DNA of 64,000 nucleotides, from the NCBI GenBank assembly GCA_905221605.1, contig CAJNDS010002409.1:42501-106500 (forward strand). The letters run 5' to 3'. Position numbers and translations under genes: made by a program. Shown piece after piece: positions 20,001 through 30,626 of the stretch. The DNA is from Symbiodinium natans (taxonomy: Eukaryota; Sar; Dinophyceae; Suessiales; Symbiodiniaceae). The notes under the pieces are model-generated. The model did not search any database, had not been told where the DNA came from, and saw only the letters and a program-made list of their open reading frames with translations. Positions within the stretch are counted from its first letter, which is position 1. The number at the start of each line of letters is the position of its first letter.

Positions 20001-23000
20001 CAGTTGGCACCTGGTTGGCGGGTGCTGATTCTGGCTGCTGGGCACAGATAGGGTTCGAAAGCTTGCAGTTCGGTTTAAGGTTGAGGGTTGCCGTAAACGC
20101 TACACCCATAGGCTTGGGACTGGAGGCGTTTGGGCTTAGGCGAAGACTTGCAGGGTCGTGGGGGACTTGGGGGGTAAGTCGCGTTAACAGGCTTTAACTC
20201 AGGGGCTTCCTCAAGGTGTTGTGGTAATTTGTCGTAGAGGCTGCTAGAGGTTTGGGGCTCTGGGTGGGATTGGAGAGACCAGCCTTTGCGGTTGAGGGGC
20301 TTAGAGGGGTTGAGGGGTTGATTGGCTTTTGAATTCGTGTTCGGGTGTAGGGGGACTAGGGTGACTAAGGATTGCAGGAGTTTAGAACCCTACACCCGGA
20401 GCCCTAACACCTAGAAGAGTGACGCCTGGAATTTTCTGCCCAATTTGGTTGCCCTAAAACCCACAAATCGACAATCCCTGTAGTACCCTAAGCCTAACCC
20501 TAATTGACCCTAAGTCCTGAACCTGTGAACGTGAAATCCTCAATTTCCAGAACCCTACTACCAAAACAAGATCCGGCAAAGCCGAAAAGCCTGTAAACAC
20601 TTCATCTACACCCTGAACCCTACAGCATTGTAAGCCTGAAACCAGTGCCCTGAAGCATAAACCCTGTAAACCATAAACCCTCAACCTGACGAAAGGACGC
20701 CTACGAGATCAACATGATCGAGAAGGATGCCGCGCAGACCGTCGAGGAGGCTTTGCCTAGCGTGTGGGTTTGGGTTGAGGTCTCCTCGACTAGCTTGCTA
20801 TCAAATCCCCTAGACTCCGACCCCCCAACCATAAAGAAAACACAAGCTCTAAACACCTCAATCCTAAACCACACCTTACAGTCCGAAGCACCATAAGTCC
20901 TATAGTCCGTAAGCCATGAGCGCAGCATGGCAGCGAGTAAACCCCTTGAAACCCTACAAACCCTAAAGCCCTCTAGATCCCCCAAAGCCCTGAACCCCAA
21001 AAACCCCCAAAACCCTAAAGCCCTAAAAGCTCCGCAAAACCAGGGCATCGAGTACCTCAGCAAGCACAACCCCAACGACCTCCGCGCGCCCCGAGGCTCC
21101 GTAGATCTGGGAGCGACTTGGCGTCGCCTAACAGTCACCAGAGTGCAGGGCTTCGGGGGTTTAGGGTTTAGGGTTTAGGGTTTTGGGGGTTTAGCGTTTA
21201 CGTGGTTAGTTCTGAGCTTTAGGGTTGAGGGTTTCAGGGTCTTCGGGCCTTGACCGTCCAATCCCTTGACCCTATAAACCCTAAACCTTAAACCTTAAAC
21301 GCTAAACCTTGAACCCTTGTCTCAGGCTGGCCTGGAAGGCCTGCAGAAGCGATACGTTCCGATGGGAGGCTGTGGGGAGGTTTTTGGGTTTGGGGCCTTG
21401 GGGTCAGGGGTTTGGGGTTTAGGGTTAAGGGTTTGAGGTTGAGGGTTTAGGGTTTGGGGTTTAGGGTTTGGAGTTTGGGGTTTGGGGTTCGATCGAACTT
21501 GCGTCGTTCGATCAATGAAGCAGGGCATTGGTTTTTCGGGTTTGGGGTTTGGGCTTTGGGGTTTGGGCTTTGGGGTTTAGGGACAGGGCTTGGAATCCAT
21601 GGCTCGTGGAGTTCTTGGGTAATCCGAGCACCTGTTTAATTGGGGGGCCCCCCCCCTCCCCCCCCCACAATAAGGAAGGCAGGGTTCCGCAATAGTTGGA
21701 CCATGGCCCCGTATGGTTTCTCTATTAAAAAACAATAAGAACGTATTGTTTTCCAGCACACAAGACAAAAAAAAGGCCACTCATGAGATTTGCGAACCCC
21801 CCCAAAAAAGATTTCTTTAAATGTGGGGGGTTATCTCCAGCCGAAATCCACCCTAATGGAAAGCAGTCTTCCGGCGGGCTTCCAGGAAAAGAAATTTCTT
21901 TAAATATGGGGGTTAAACAGGTGCTCGGATTAATGTCATGGGGGAGCCCGGAACCCAGACCGGGTGTAGGGTCGTATGCTTCGGGCTGAGGATTACCAAC
22001 TTCAATTACTACAGATGCATCCCTTGTTCCTGTTTCCCCGTTCGTCACAAGCACCGTCGATCCGGGTCTTGAGTTTGGATCGTAAGCCACAAGCCCTTCC
22101 TTCGCGCAGGCCCAGTTGTGAAGGGGTTGCGGTTTAGCCCGTAGCCAAAGGGAGGATTGTAGTTCAGCTATGGACTATTCAGGTATTCAGAACAATACTG
22201 AAGAGGGATTTTGGGCAGCTACTTCCATAGGTACACTGCAAAAGGACATTGCGGCTCGTCCAAACCCAAAATGCTGAACTGCATTGAATGGGAGCGCTTC
22301 AAGTTCTGGGTCATCGCCCTTTTGCCGAGCACGATATCCACACTCTGGAGGGACGACGGACTGTAAAAACTCCAATGCTGCCTATATGAGTTTGCGAGCC
22401 AATGCGCCTTGTTTGCTTAGACGCGTCTATGTGTCTGCCCAGGCATTCATGAAAGGCCAGTGGTCAGCAGCCCGACGCGGCTTGCAGGGAACTCGTTGCG
22501 GGTAATCGGAGTCGTCTATCATGGCACTTTCGGAGCCAAAACCTATCATACCCCCAAGGCGATTCTGCAGCTTCCCCAAAATTTCGCGGCATTTGCAGCA
22601 GAGCCATCGAGCACGACATTTGCCCACTGCGTGTTTCGGATTGCTGGCATGCTTTCCTTGCGGAGGTCTGCCTAGCGAGCAACAAGCCTTAAGACGACCA
22701 ATTCCACTCTGCATCTTAAAATTCTTCGACCTGCTTCTGTTTCGAGTCTGGAGTTTAGGTTCCCGGGGCAGAACTTGCGGTGCAGGTCTCAAAGTTCCAA
22801 GATGTATTCTTGGGTTGAAAGGTCCAGTACTGTATGTTCGTTGTAGTCCCTATCGTGCTAGCCGACTCAGCCCACGTTTGAAGCCCACTTCTCCCCCCGA
22901 CAACACAGCGCAGCGAAGATGACGCAATTCAGCCAGAAGTACCAAGTCTAAAGGGGTTTCGGGTTAATTGTTGTTTTTGCTAGCGGGGGGGTTGGGGGGG

Positions 23001-25846
23001 TAGAGCTTAATGAAACTCTCGAATTATGGGTATCATATGTTTGGGGTTTAGAGCGTGCAGGGCTTCCCAGGCCTAGGCACCTCAGCCACAGACCGGGTTC
23101 GCCCCTTCAGCGTCTTCAGGCGCGATGACGTCGGAGCAGTTGCAGTGGATGCGCGAGGTGCCTGGAGCCCTCAAGTTTCAGCCTTGAATTTTTCCTCCTG
23201 CGGCAAAGTCTAAGTCACCTTTAGCCCTGAAAGCCTACCCTTTCCATTTCCAAATGCAGGCATAGGGCGCAGGATCTCCAATAAAATCTCATAGGGCAGG
23301 TTTTGAAATACTCGGGGGGAGCGGGGTTACCGTGCCATGCGTGGTAAGGCTGAGGTTGCCCCAAAACCCCTAGACCCTAAACCCTAAACCCTAAACCCTA
23401 AACCCTAAACCCTAAACCCAAAGTCCCTCACTTGTCCTTCGATCTATTGTCCCTGGCAGGAGCTGAGGGCTGCACAGCGGAGTGGCGACCAGACGATAGC
23501 AACGGGGACGCACGATGCGAAGTTTTTGCTTCGGGGATCTCAGGGGGCCTGGGGGTTTGGGGTTCGGGTTTTGAGGGTTGAGGGTGTTAGGGCTTGTTTG
23601 TTCTTTTTTGTTTTCATTTTTTTGCGGGGGGGTCGGGGGTGTGAGGTTTTAACATATTTGTTTTATTACCGCTGGAGCCTGTTTAGTGTGTTCCCCCTGA
23701 ACAGTCGAAGCTGACTTTGGTCCATCTTTACAGGGTGCCGGGGTTTTTATCTGGTTTTACAAAGGATGCGTTTACGTGCGAAGGATCCCTAAACGTTAAG
23801 AAGAGCAATCTGGGTCCTTGCCTGCATGGGCGTCCCCCAACCATTCGCAACACTGAAAACCCTAGAATTGGTTTTGGGGTTTAGGTTTAGGTTTAGGGTT
23901 TAGGGTTTAGGGTTTAGGGTTTAGGGTTTAGGGTTTAGGGTTTAGGGTTTAGGGTTTGGGGCTTAGGGTTGTGTTGGACCCGTTTAGTGGGGGCGCCTGC
24001 ATAAAGTCAAACTTGACGGCCTATTCAGGACCGCATGACCCTTTGGGCGTGCCCGATGGGATACGACATGAAGTCAAAACTTCGGGGTGTCGTAGGGATA
24101 TTTCCTGTGACACGCTTTGAAATCCACAGGCCTCTCCCTAAACCCTAAACTTCCTAAACCCTTTTCATTCCAAGGCCCATATGAAGGATCCTGAGCCTTA
24201 AAGTCACCCCCTAAACCCTGGTGTTTGTAGGAAAGAAGGCGCCGCCGCTGCCATCTAAAGGATTCTGAAAGCTAACCGCCGATTCTTGTCGCAACACGAA
24301 GTGGTCTAGGGGTTTCAGGGTTGAGGGATTAGGTGCATGAAGCTGCGGCCGTGGCGGGGGGGGTGGGCCTGCAGATCTCGAGAGGCTTTGTGGTTTGTTG
24401 GCTCTGGCTTTGTACCTAAGCCATTAAGGTAAGGCTCCATTCAGTATCGGAAGCCCGTTTCGGGTTTGGGATTGAGTGTTTGGACTCGAAATCCTAAACC
24501 AAGCAGTTCCCAGCTGCCTGTGGCAGCCTTGACTTTTATTCTGGCGAAGACTCTTATCCTCTTCAGTTCCTTTGGCTGTAACCTGAAACCTAAGTTACAT
24601 GCTCACCCATGCCCTAGGGCCCCACACCCTCTCAACTCTGATACGAAAAAGGTGCTGACACATCTGCCGTTCTATCCCGCATCTGCGGTGCCTGCCGCGC
24701 TGCCCCTCGGAAGACACTGGGAGTAAAAAAGAACAGCCCTAGCCCCCTCAGCTAAACCCCGAAAGCACTAAACTCCTTCTCATGCTGAGCAATTATTACA
24801 CCAGCCCTAAGCCTCATAAACTCCCTAAACCCGCCTAAACCCTGTACACCTAAACCCGATCCTAAACCCTTCAACCTGAAACCTAGTCTGGGAACACCTC
24901 CAAACCGCTGAAACTCAGACCGCTGAACCCTAAACCCTAAACCCATCAACAGCCCCAAGGCCCAAGGCCCAAACCCTATGCAATCCTCAAAGCCCTAAAC
25001 CCACTCAGGCTCTGGAACTACGACGAGCTCTTGGAGGTGCTACGGGAGTTCCGGGGCTGCGTGCCCCTGGTGCTGGCAGGCTGGTAGATTGCATGTGGGT
25101 GTGAGGGAGGAGGCTTCGGAGGTAATTACCAAGAGCCATCAAGAGCCCTTTGAAGGGGCCTCGGTGGTTTGTGTGGAGGATCTCTTGGGGGCCGCTCTGG
25201 GTGCTTCGTTCGATGTCGGGGTCGGCTCTGGGGATATTGTTGTTGGGCATTTATTTTTAGGGTGTAGGGCTTGGGGATGTGTTGTGATATCCCTTTTGGG
25301 CTGAAGAGGATCTTCCTATTTAGCTGGTTTCACAGGGCCGATAATGGTTCAGCTTCACTGGTGACTGGGTTTGGTTTGATCCCAGGACGGCTCGCGGGTA
25401 TCCTTACTCCTGTTGTGTTGGGACACCTGAAGCCGAAACCGCATAGGGGCTTGGATCCTTCAAAATTCGTGACAACGCTCAGCAATCACGTTTTCCCCTT
25501 CATCCCTAAACCCTAAACCCCAAGATCCTAAACAGAGGAACCCTGGTATAGGGGCGAGAGCAGCTCCTGGCGCCGTCAGGCCACTACCACGAAGGCGGCT
25601 ACGCCCATGATCCGGAGACGCAGACGCACCATGCATCTCGGTGTGGGGTGGCGCTAAGCCCTAAACCGAATGGCCCCACCTCCTCCACCTATAGAACATC
25701 CGGCTCCGGCTCACGAATGTAGACCTCAAAACCTCGAAAGCCCTATAAGCCCCATAAACTCCCAACACATCGGTTGGCTGCGGCTGTATGAGTTGGTTCG
25801 CAAGGCTCGCAGCCCAAAGGGGGCCTTTGTCTTCAGAACCAATTAG
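13977..25846 (+). CDS. Mn-dependent ADP-ribose/CDP-alcohol diphosphatase (ADPRM family), 17 exons
   Basis: A metallophosphoesterase that in known members cleaves ADP-ribose, CDP-choline/glycerol and similar diphosphates. Exons: 13977-14034, 14221-14272, 14901-14955, 16111-16204, 16722-16768, 17275-17314, 17881-17951, 18758-18805, 20004-20033, 20696-20761, 21044-21122, 23120-23157, 23460-23498, 24652-24698, 25009-25079, 25580-25640, 25750-25846. They total 993 nt and every junction keeps one frame: 330 codons plus TAG, a normal family length. Motifs in order: RFGIVADVQ, RRYRGAL, LG/DIID, GNHELYNF, PGWRVLIL/DAYE, LQWMRE, THLPFYP, LWNYDE, AGHYHEGGY. An Ala-rich N-terminus may be a targeting or membrane segment. 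Donors are ten GT and six GC; all acceptors are AG, twelve of sixteen followed by G. The YYSF-type segment expected between exons 8 and 9, and FNGG, are not seen, so a small exon may be missing. The last exon is the least sure. Confidence 0.85.
14221..14272 (+). CDS. ADPRM-like exon 2
   Basis: After AAGAG; CMHAALAAGVLRTGCW. GC donor gives the phase needed by exon 3. Placement is weaker than for the motif-bearing exons. Confidence 0.45.
14722..14871 (-). repeat. Telomere-type repeat (CCCTAAA)n
   Basis: About 21 units, three changed to CCCTCAA, ending 30 bases before ADPRM-like exon 3. Confidence 0.97.
14901..14955 (+). CDS. ADPRM-like exon 3, motif I
   Basis: After GGCAG; EPIARFGIVADVQ holds the first metal-ligand Asp of the family (ADvQ). 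GT donor. Lies between the CCCTAAA array ending at 14871 and the TTTAGGG array starting at 14982. Confidence 0.88.
14982..15070 (+). repeat. Telomere-type repeat (TTTAGGG)n
   Basis: About nine units, then 8-mers (TTTAGGGG), starting 27 bases after ADPRM-like exon 3. Inverted relative to 14722-14871. Confidence 0.97.
15801..15870 (-). repeat. Telomere-type repeat (CCCTAAA)n
   Basis: Ten perfect units, within the intron before ADPRM-like exon 4. Confidence 0.97.
16111..16204 (+). CDS. ADPRM-like exon 4
   Basis: After GGCAG; AYNFRRTQKRRYRGALDALR is the conserved NF.gTQ.RRYRGAL segment. Donor GTTTAGGG is itself a telomere unit. Confidence 0.88.
16722..16768 (+). CDS. ADPRM-like exon 5
   Basis: After ACCAG; DWKRGPPLDLIADLG leads into motif II. 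GC donor (GCACCT). Confidence 0.85.
16823..16851 (+). repeat. Telomere-type repeat (TTTAGGG)4
   Basis: Near the start of the intron after ADPRM-like exon 5; the region before that exon is C-rich. Confidence 0.95.
17275..17314 (+). CDS. ADPRM-like exon 6, motif II
   Basis: After CCCAG; DIIDQCPGCSDPW completes GDIID, two metal-binding Asp positions. GT donor (GTATCC). Confidence 0.88.
17881..17951 (+). CDS. ADPRM-like exon 7
   Basis: After GGGAG; CETNRASQQALDRVPGQRLS, a helix with the family's S..AL..V pattern. GT donor (GTAAGG). The intron before it is an exception to the usual G-to-C arrangement. Confidence 0.75.
18641..18693 (-). repeat. Telomere-type repeat, C-rich, imperfect
   Basis: CCCTAAA units mixed with GCCTAAA and CCCTCAA, upstream of exon 8. 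Confidence 0.9.
18758..18805 (+). CDS. ADPRM-like exon 8, motif III
   Basis: After CAGCAG; VGNHELYNFNRQMWDS contains GNHE, with the metal ligand Asn and catalytic His. GT donor. Between C-rich repeats (18641-18693) and the TTTAGGG array (from 18814). Confidence 0.92.
18814..18893 (+). repeat. Telomere-type repeat (TTTAGGG)n
   Basis: Eleven units with a few changes, starting 9 bases after exon 8. Confidence 0.95.
20004..20033 (+). CDS. ADPRM-like exon 9
   Basis: After TGCAG; LAPGWRVLIL, the strand before DAYE. GC donor; phase 0 on both sides. Confidence 0.72.
20696..20761 (+). CDS. ADPRM-like exon 10
   Basis: After GAAAG; DAYEINMIEKDAAQTVEEAL, matching the family's LDaYe.s.i block. GT donor. 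Confidence 0.85.
21044..21122 (+). CDS. ADPRM-like exon 11
   Basis: After ACCAG; GIEYLSKHNPNDLRAPRGSV, the L..kNPN...p.G segment. GT donor, phase 1. Confidence 0.82.
23120..23157 (+). CDS. ADPRM-like exon 12
   Basis: After TTCAG; AMTSEQLQWMRE, the QL.WL helix. The FNGG usually before it is absent. GT donor. Confidence 0.8.
23374..23420 (-). repeat. Telomere-type repeat (CCCTAAA)n
   Basis: Six to seven units, 40 bases before exon 13. Confidence 0.95.
23460..23498 (+). CDS. ADPRM-like exon 13
   Basis: After GGCAG; ELRAAQRSGDQTI leads into the histidine strand in exon 14. GC donor. Preceded by the CCCTAAA array 23374-23420. Confidence 0.82.
23879..23957 (+). repeat. Telomere-type repeat (TTTAGGG)n
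   Basis: Eleven units in the intron after exon 13. Confidence 0.97.
24652..24698 (+). CDS. ADPRM-like exon 14, H.P motif
   Basis: After AAAAG; VLTHLPFYPASAVPAA holds the metal-ligand His of the family's H.P..P motif. GC donor gives phase 2, which exon 15 requires. Confidence 0.82.
25009..25079 (+). CDS. ADPRM-like exon 15
   Basis: After CTCAG; LWNYDELLEVLREFRGCVPL then VLA. LWNY is a family signature. GC donor. Confidence 0.9.
25580..25640 (+). CDS. ADPRM-like exon 16, GH.H motif
   Basis: After CGTCAG; completes AGHYHEGGYAHDPETQTHH with the final metal-binding GH.H. GT donor (GTGTGG). Confidence 0.92.
25750..25846 (+). CDS. ADPRM-like exon 17 (probable terminal exon)
   Basis: After TATAAG; HIGWLRLYELVRKARS, then TAG at 25844-25846. 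The frame fits exon 16, and GWLRLYE resembles the C-terminal strand of the family, but the intervening HH.tL segment is short. Confidence 0.5.
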
Positions 25847-28228
25847 GGTTTAGGGGAGGGGTTCCCTTGGCCAAGCCGGTTGGGTGGTTCTGGGACGCTG
25901 AGGTTGAGGGTTGAGGGTTGAAAGCAGCGGCAAGAATGCTCTACGCTGTATTTCAGACAAGGGGGCGAAACCCCAAACCCCAAACCCTACAGGAAGCCTA
26001 TGGTAACCCCAAGGCAGGGGACCGCACGAATACAGTAGGTAAAAATGCTGGTCCTCATATTCCTCCTTATAGTCCTGTGTTTCCCTGATCTGGGATGGGG
26101 CCAACAGGGTTTCCTTTCTTCCCCTTTTCTTGAGGGTTAGGGCTAGGGCTTCCAAATACACCTCTTCTTTCGCTAGGTAAGCCCTACAAGCAACCCCTGT
26201 AGCTTGGGATCTCAACCCGTCAGTTCGTTGGACCGTGTTCACTTTCGTGGTCTGCGCTACGGCCCCGTAGGTACCCCACTATAGCCAGGGTGCCATATGA
26301 TTTAGAGAATGTGGGTTGATGGCTTTGGGGGCGCAGACGTTTAGTGGTGATGTGGCTGCTCATTGAACGGACAAATCTGGAATCTTGACAATATTCGCCC
26401 AGTGCCCCGTGCCCAGGGCCCTTGTCGGCAAAATGCCCACAAACCCTATGAACCCTATGAACCCCAAAAGGGTGGAACCGAAGCTCGCAGCTGCAGTGCT
26501 CGAGCGTGGAGAGCTCCCAGATGCAGTTTTGCCCACACTGGTAGCTGGAAATTGCTCACTGTATAGGCGTTCCTCGGCAGTTGTTGCCATCGCTTGCGCA
26601 TTTTTCGGTGTCGTAGGGTCGCCGTTCTTGCCTCCCGCCTCCTGCTTTCTTTCGCCGCGCGGGTGAGAAGTAGGACGCCATGGCTGGGTTCAATGGCGTC
26701 TGGGACTGCGCTCAGCTCGACTTTGCTGAAGGGTTCGGTTTCAAAGCCAAAGGTGGGTTCAGGGCGTTACCCGAGGCCCTCAGCCCGCAAAAGAAAAGGG
26801 TTTGGGCTTTAGATCAAGTCCTGAAACCCCTATCCCGAGTGCCCTCACGACTCGCATTTCAAGATTTTCAGGCCCGGAGACCATACTGTGTCACATGGTG
26901 CATGTTCAGCTAAGGGGCAGTTTCTTCCTGTAAGACTCTTGATGCTTGAAGATGCGCCACTGCGGCAAACGGTTTCCTGTAACTCGCCCCATATGGTGTC
27001 TTTGTCATGACCTGTCTATATCCCATGCCATGCTGCATGCACCTGGTTGTTTCACCCTTCTTTGCACCTCTTCTGCGCCTCCCTCTGCAAATGCCGGCAC
27101 TTTAATTACGGCTCGATGCAAATTTCACCCTCAAAACCTAAACAGACTTCGCAATCCCGCAACTCTCGCCCCAAAATGAAGCCCGGCCACTTGCAGGCCT
27201 GAGCACGAGCCTGTTGCTCGGCGTTTCTGCGTCTGTGCATGGGGGCGCTTTTCAGGGCTTAGCGGTTCGGTTTACAGACAGGTCTTGGGGTTTACAGGGT
27301 TTGGGCTAAGCTTTGCTATGCAGGATTCTTGTCCAGGGCCGCCGTGAGCCCTCTGGGGTCCTGACTTCAGAAGACCAAAAACCTAAAAGCCGCGCCCTGA
27401 ACCTAGCGTGTGCTACCTTGCCAACCTATGCTAAGAGCCCGTGAGGAAGCCCCCTGCAAACTAAACCCCAGACCGGTAAACTCCCCTCAAAACCCCCCTA
27501 AACCCCAGTAACCCCCCTCTACTAGTTACTCCCCTGCCCCCCGCCCCCCCCCTTCCCCCCCCCCCTTCCCCCCAAAAAACAGCCGGCTAAACCCCAAGAC
27601 CCCCGAAACCCCACCCAGGAGTCGCCAAAATCCGCTTGGGTTTAGGGTTCTGGCGAAGGGACTTCCTCAGTCTACTCACTCCCCGTGCCCAGACTAAAGC
27701 CCTCCCCGAAACCTCCCTCAAGTTCTTGTAAGCACGTCGGAGCCTCTCTAAAGCGCCCCAAAACCCACGACAGAAACTTGCTTTGTGCGGATAGGGATCC
27801 CTTCTATCCTTTTATATGCCTCAAGAGGCGCACTTTTTTTTTGACAGGTTCCCCTACCCTACCCCCTCGACCCTAAAAAGCCCGCTCCCCAAGGATGTAC
27901 GGGCAGTTCGGCATGATGGCTGCTTCCCGGCTGATCTTGGACCCTGAAAAGAGAGGCTGCCCAGGGCTTCTGTGTTTTTTGTGCTCCCAAATATGGATGC
28001 ACATTCAGAAGGCCAAGTGACGCCCCAAGCCCGAAACCCTAAGCACGAAACCCAAAACACCCTAAACCCTAAGCCCTAAACCCTAAACCCCAGATTTAAC
28101 GGCCCGAGCTCGTTTCCCTTTGATTGTCCCGTAAAAGGGCTGGTGCTGGAAATCTTTTGTGGGTGGCTGGGTGGGCGGGCAGTGACATGCAAGTCCTTGT
28201 CAATCTAATCCTAGATCCGAAAACCTGG

Positions 28229-28310
28229 ACCCTAAACCCCAAACCCCAAACCCTAAACCCTAAACCCTAAACCCTAAACCCTAAACCCTAAACCCTAAAC
28301 CCTAAACCCT
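28229..28310 (-). repeat. Telomere-type repeat (CCCTAAA)n
   Basis: About eleven units, the first ones CCCCAAA. Confidence 0.95.
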
Positions 28311-28752
28311 CTGTGGGCAGCTCTCTGAGCCCTGGGCCCTGCACTGAATTTCTGGCGCACTTTCAAGCTACTTCTAGTCTTATCATGTATTTTCCGATCA
28401 CGCAGCAAAACCGAAGGCGTGTAAACACCAACCTATCTCTTAACAAAAACAAAATAATGGGGGGGGGCAAAGGGGCAAAAATGCGATGCGCTGATGTGTT
28501 ACTTTATCTGGCTCTTTGGGCACCACTATGTTTCCCTTTTTTGTTTGCTTTTGCTTTGCTCTTTTGGACCCATTTCGGTGTTTTTTTGTTGGGACTCACT
28601 ATGCGTGTGTTTTTGCTGCTCTATGTGTGCTATTCTTGCTTTATTATCGCTTGGTTCTTGCTTTCTTCCTAGGGAAAATAGCAAAGCAACCGCAGCTGTG
28701 AAGCATCGAAGGAACCACCCTAAACCCTAACCCCCCCCAACCCATCCCACAG

Positions 28753-28830
28753 CCTAAACCCTAAACCCTAAACCCTAAACCCTAAACCCTAAACCCTAAA
28801 CCCTAAACCCTAAACCCTAAACCCTAAACC
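28753..28830 (-). repeat. Telomere-type repeat (CCCTAAA)n
   Basis: Eleven perfect units. Confidence 0.97.
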
Positions 28831-29590
28831 CTTATAAGCCCCCAACACCCGAAACACTTGCGCCCCCCCATTGATCGTTGTGCGGTCAGATCTTCCAAAG
28901 CCCGAAGCTTTGTAAACCTTCGTAGTACCCTTTTCCTTTTTTTTTTGGGTTTTGGTTTCCCTTATAAAGTAGCCAACCAAAAAAAAAGGGTGCCCTTATT
29001 GTACTCTTTTTACTGGGCTACTAAGATTCCCTATAGACCCTTAATTCATCTGTTCTTCTCATCGTACAGCTCCTGTAACCCCGCAAAATCCCCATTCCCG
29101 AAGCCCTTGATCCTAGTCTGAAAGCCCTCAAACCCTACAAAGCCCTTAATCCTCGAGCCGAAGCACTAAGCCCTCACAACCCTCAAAACCCTCAAAACCC
29201 TAAATCCTCGATCCTAAGCCCTCATCCCCACACAGGTACTCGCCGCCGCCACGGGCATGTGGCAGGTGTACCGAAATCAAGCCTCCTGGACTGAGCCAAC
29301 ACCCATGCAAATGTCAGGTGTTCGGCTTAGGTTGGGCTTGGTTCAAGGTTCGGGTAAACCCTTTAGCCCCACATGTGTGTCTACAACTCCTTGCAGGGCC
29401 TTTCGACAGAGTTTTTTTTTGATGCTTTTAAGAAGTTTGAGGATTCAGGGTTCAGAGGCTTAGAGGCATCTTTGAAAAGAACGGTAAGGAGTTGGGCAGA
29501 GTCTCCTTTTCAAGTTTCTAGCTTACTGTATTGTCTACGCACCCAGGAATACCCTAAACCCTAAACCCTGAATCCAAAATGCCTCAACCC

Positions 29591-30595
29591 GAGGTCGTGT
29601 CGAGCGTGAAGCGTGAGTGCAAGAAGCAAGGCAAGAGCTACGGCTCCTTTGCGACAGGAGGTCTTGGGCTTTGGGTTTGGGATTTTATGGTTCTGGCGTC
29701 AAAGGCCCAGGGTGCAGGGGCTTGGGGTTTGGGGGTCTAGGGGTTTTAGGAGTTAGGGCAGTCAGGGTGCTAGGGGTGTTGGGTTTCAGGGTTTGTGGTT
29801 TTGGGGGGTTTAGCGGTCGAGGGCTTTGGAGTTTGGAGTTGTTCGCTATTGAGAGTCCCGTGCAAGTTAGATGATACTGCTTAGCTGCTTGGTATTGGAG
29901 TCTCAGGAATACCGCTCATGTTCCACTCGCCGGACAGCGTGCCTTGGCAAGCGTGGATTTGAAGGGACTTGAAGGTTCATAGCTAGCTAGAAGTATGGTT
30001 GCGGGTGACAAGTCGCAAGTAGTTTTACCCTTGCTGTGAGGCGCTTGCTACCCTGCGTATAGCTACCATAAGCTAGAGCTTCGGGGTGGGTGATACCGCG
30101 GGTGCATTTTCTAGGACCGTTGTGCCCCTCTTTTTGTGGGCACCTGTCCCTTATCAGTGCCACGCTATATGTGTTGCAGGCAGAGGTTTCAGGGATTTGG
30201 GTTTCTGTTTTGCTGGGCATTGGGGATGCTGAGTTCTCAAGAGCTAGCATCCGATTGAAGGTTTGAAACCCTACAAGCCTACCCTAAACCCGAATGAGCC
30301 GCCATGTGAGCCATACAGTCCTCCCACCCATGTCTACATCCGATAATTAGGATCCTTTCTACTACGTAGCTAGCACCCCCCCCCCCCCCCCCCCACACTT
30401 GAACCTGCGGTCCAAACAATGCTTGTTTGCGGTGTGCTCGCGCCTTTTCTGATGGGGTGGAGCCCGGATAGCTTCGCTAACTCGGCCGCACTCGAATCCT
30501 ATATATATATATATATGTATATATATGTATGTATGAATGTATGTATGTATGTATGTATGTATGTATGTATGTATGTATGTATGTATGTATGTATG

Positions 30596-30626
<31 letters not shown>

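Larger units (their letters stand above)
25847..29590 (+). other. Candidate exons of an unresolved gene in telomere-like sequence
   Basis: Short coding-like stretches with fitting splice sites: 26471-26540 (VEPKLAAAVLERGELPDAVL then PTL, donor GTAGCT); 26680-26731 (an ATG start, MAGFNGVWDCAQLDFAE); 27894 to about 27935 (MYGQFGMMAASRLI); 29236-29265 (VLAAATGMWQ between CAG and GTGTAC). They may be the 5' part of the membrane-protein gene that follows. Phases were not resolved and no family is recognised. Between them are C runs (27540-27570) and telomere arrays at 28229-28310 and 28753-28830. Confidence 0.3.
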
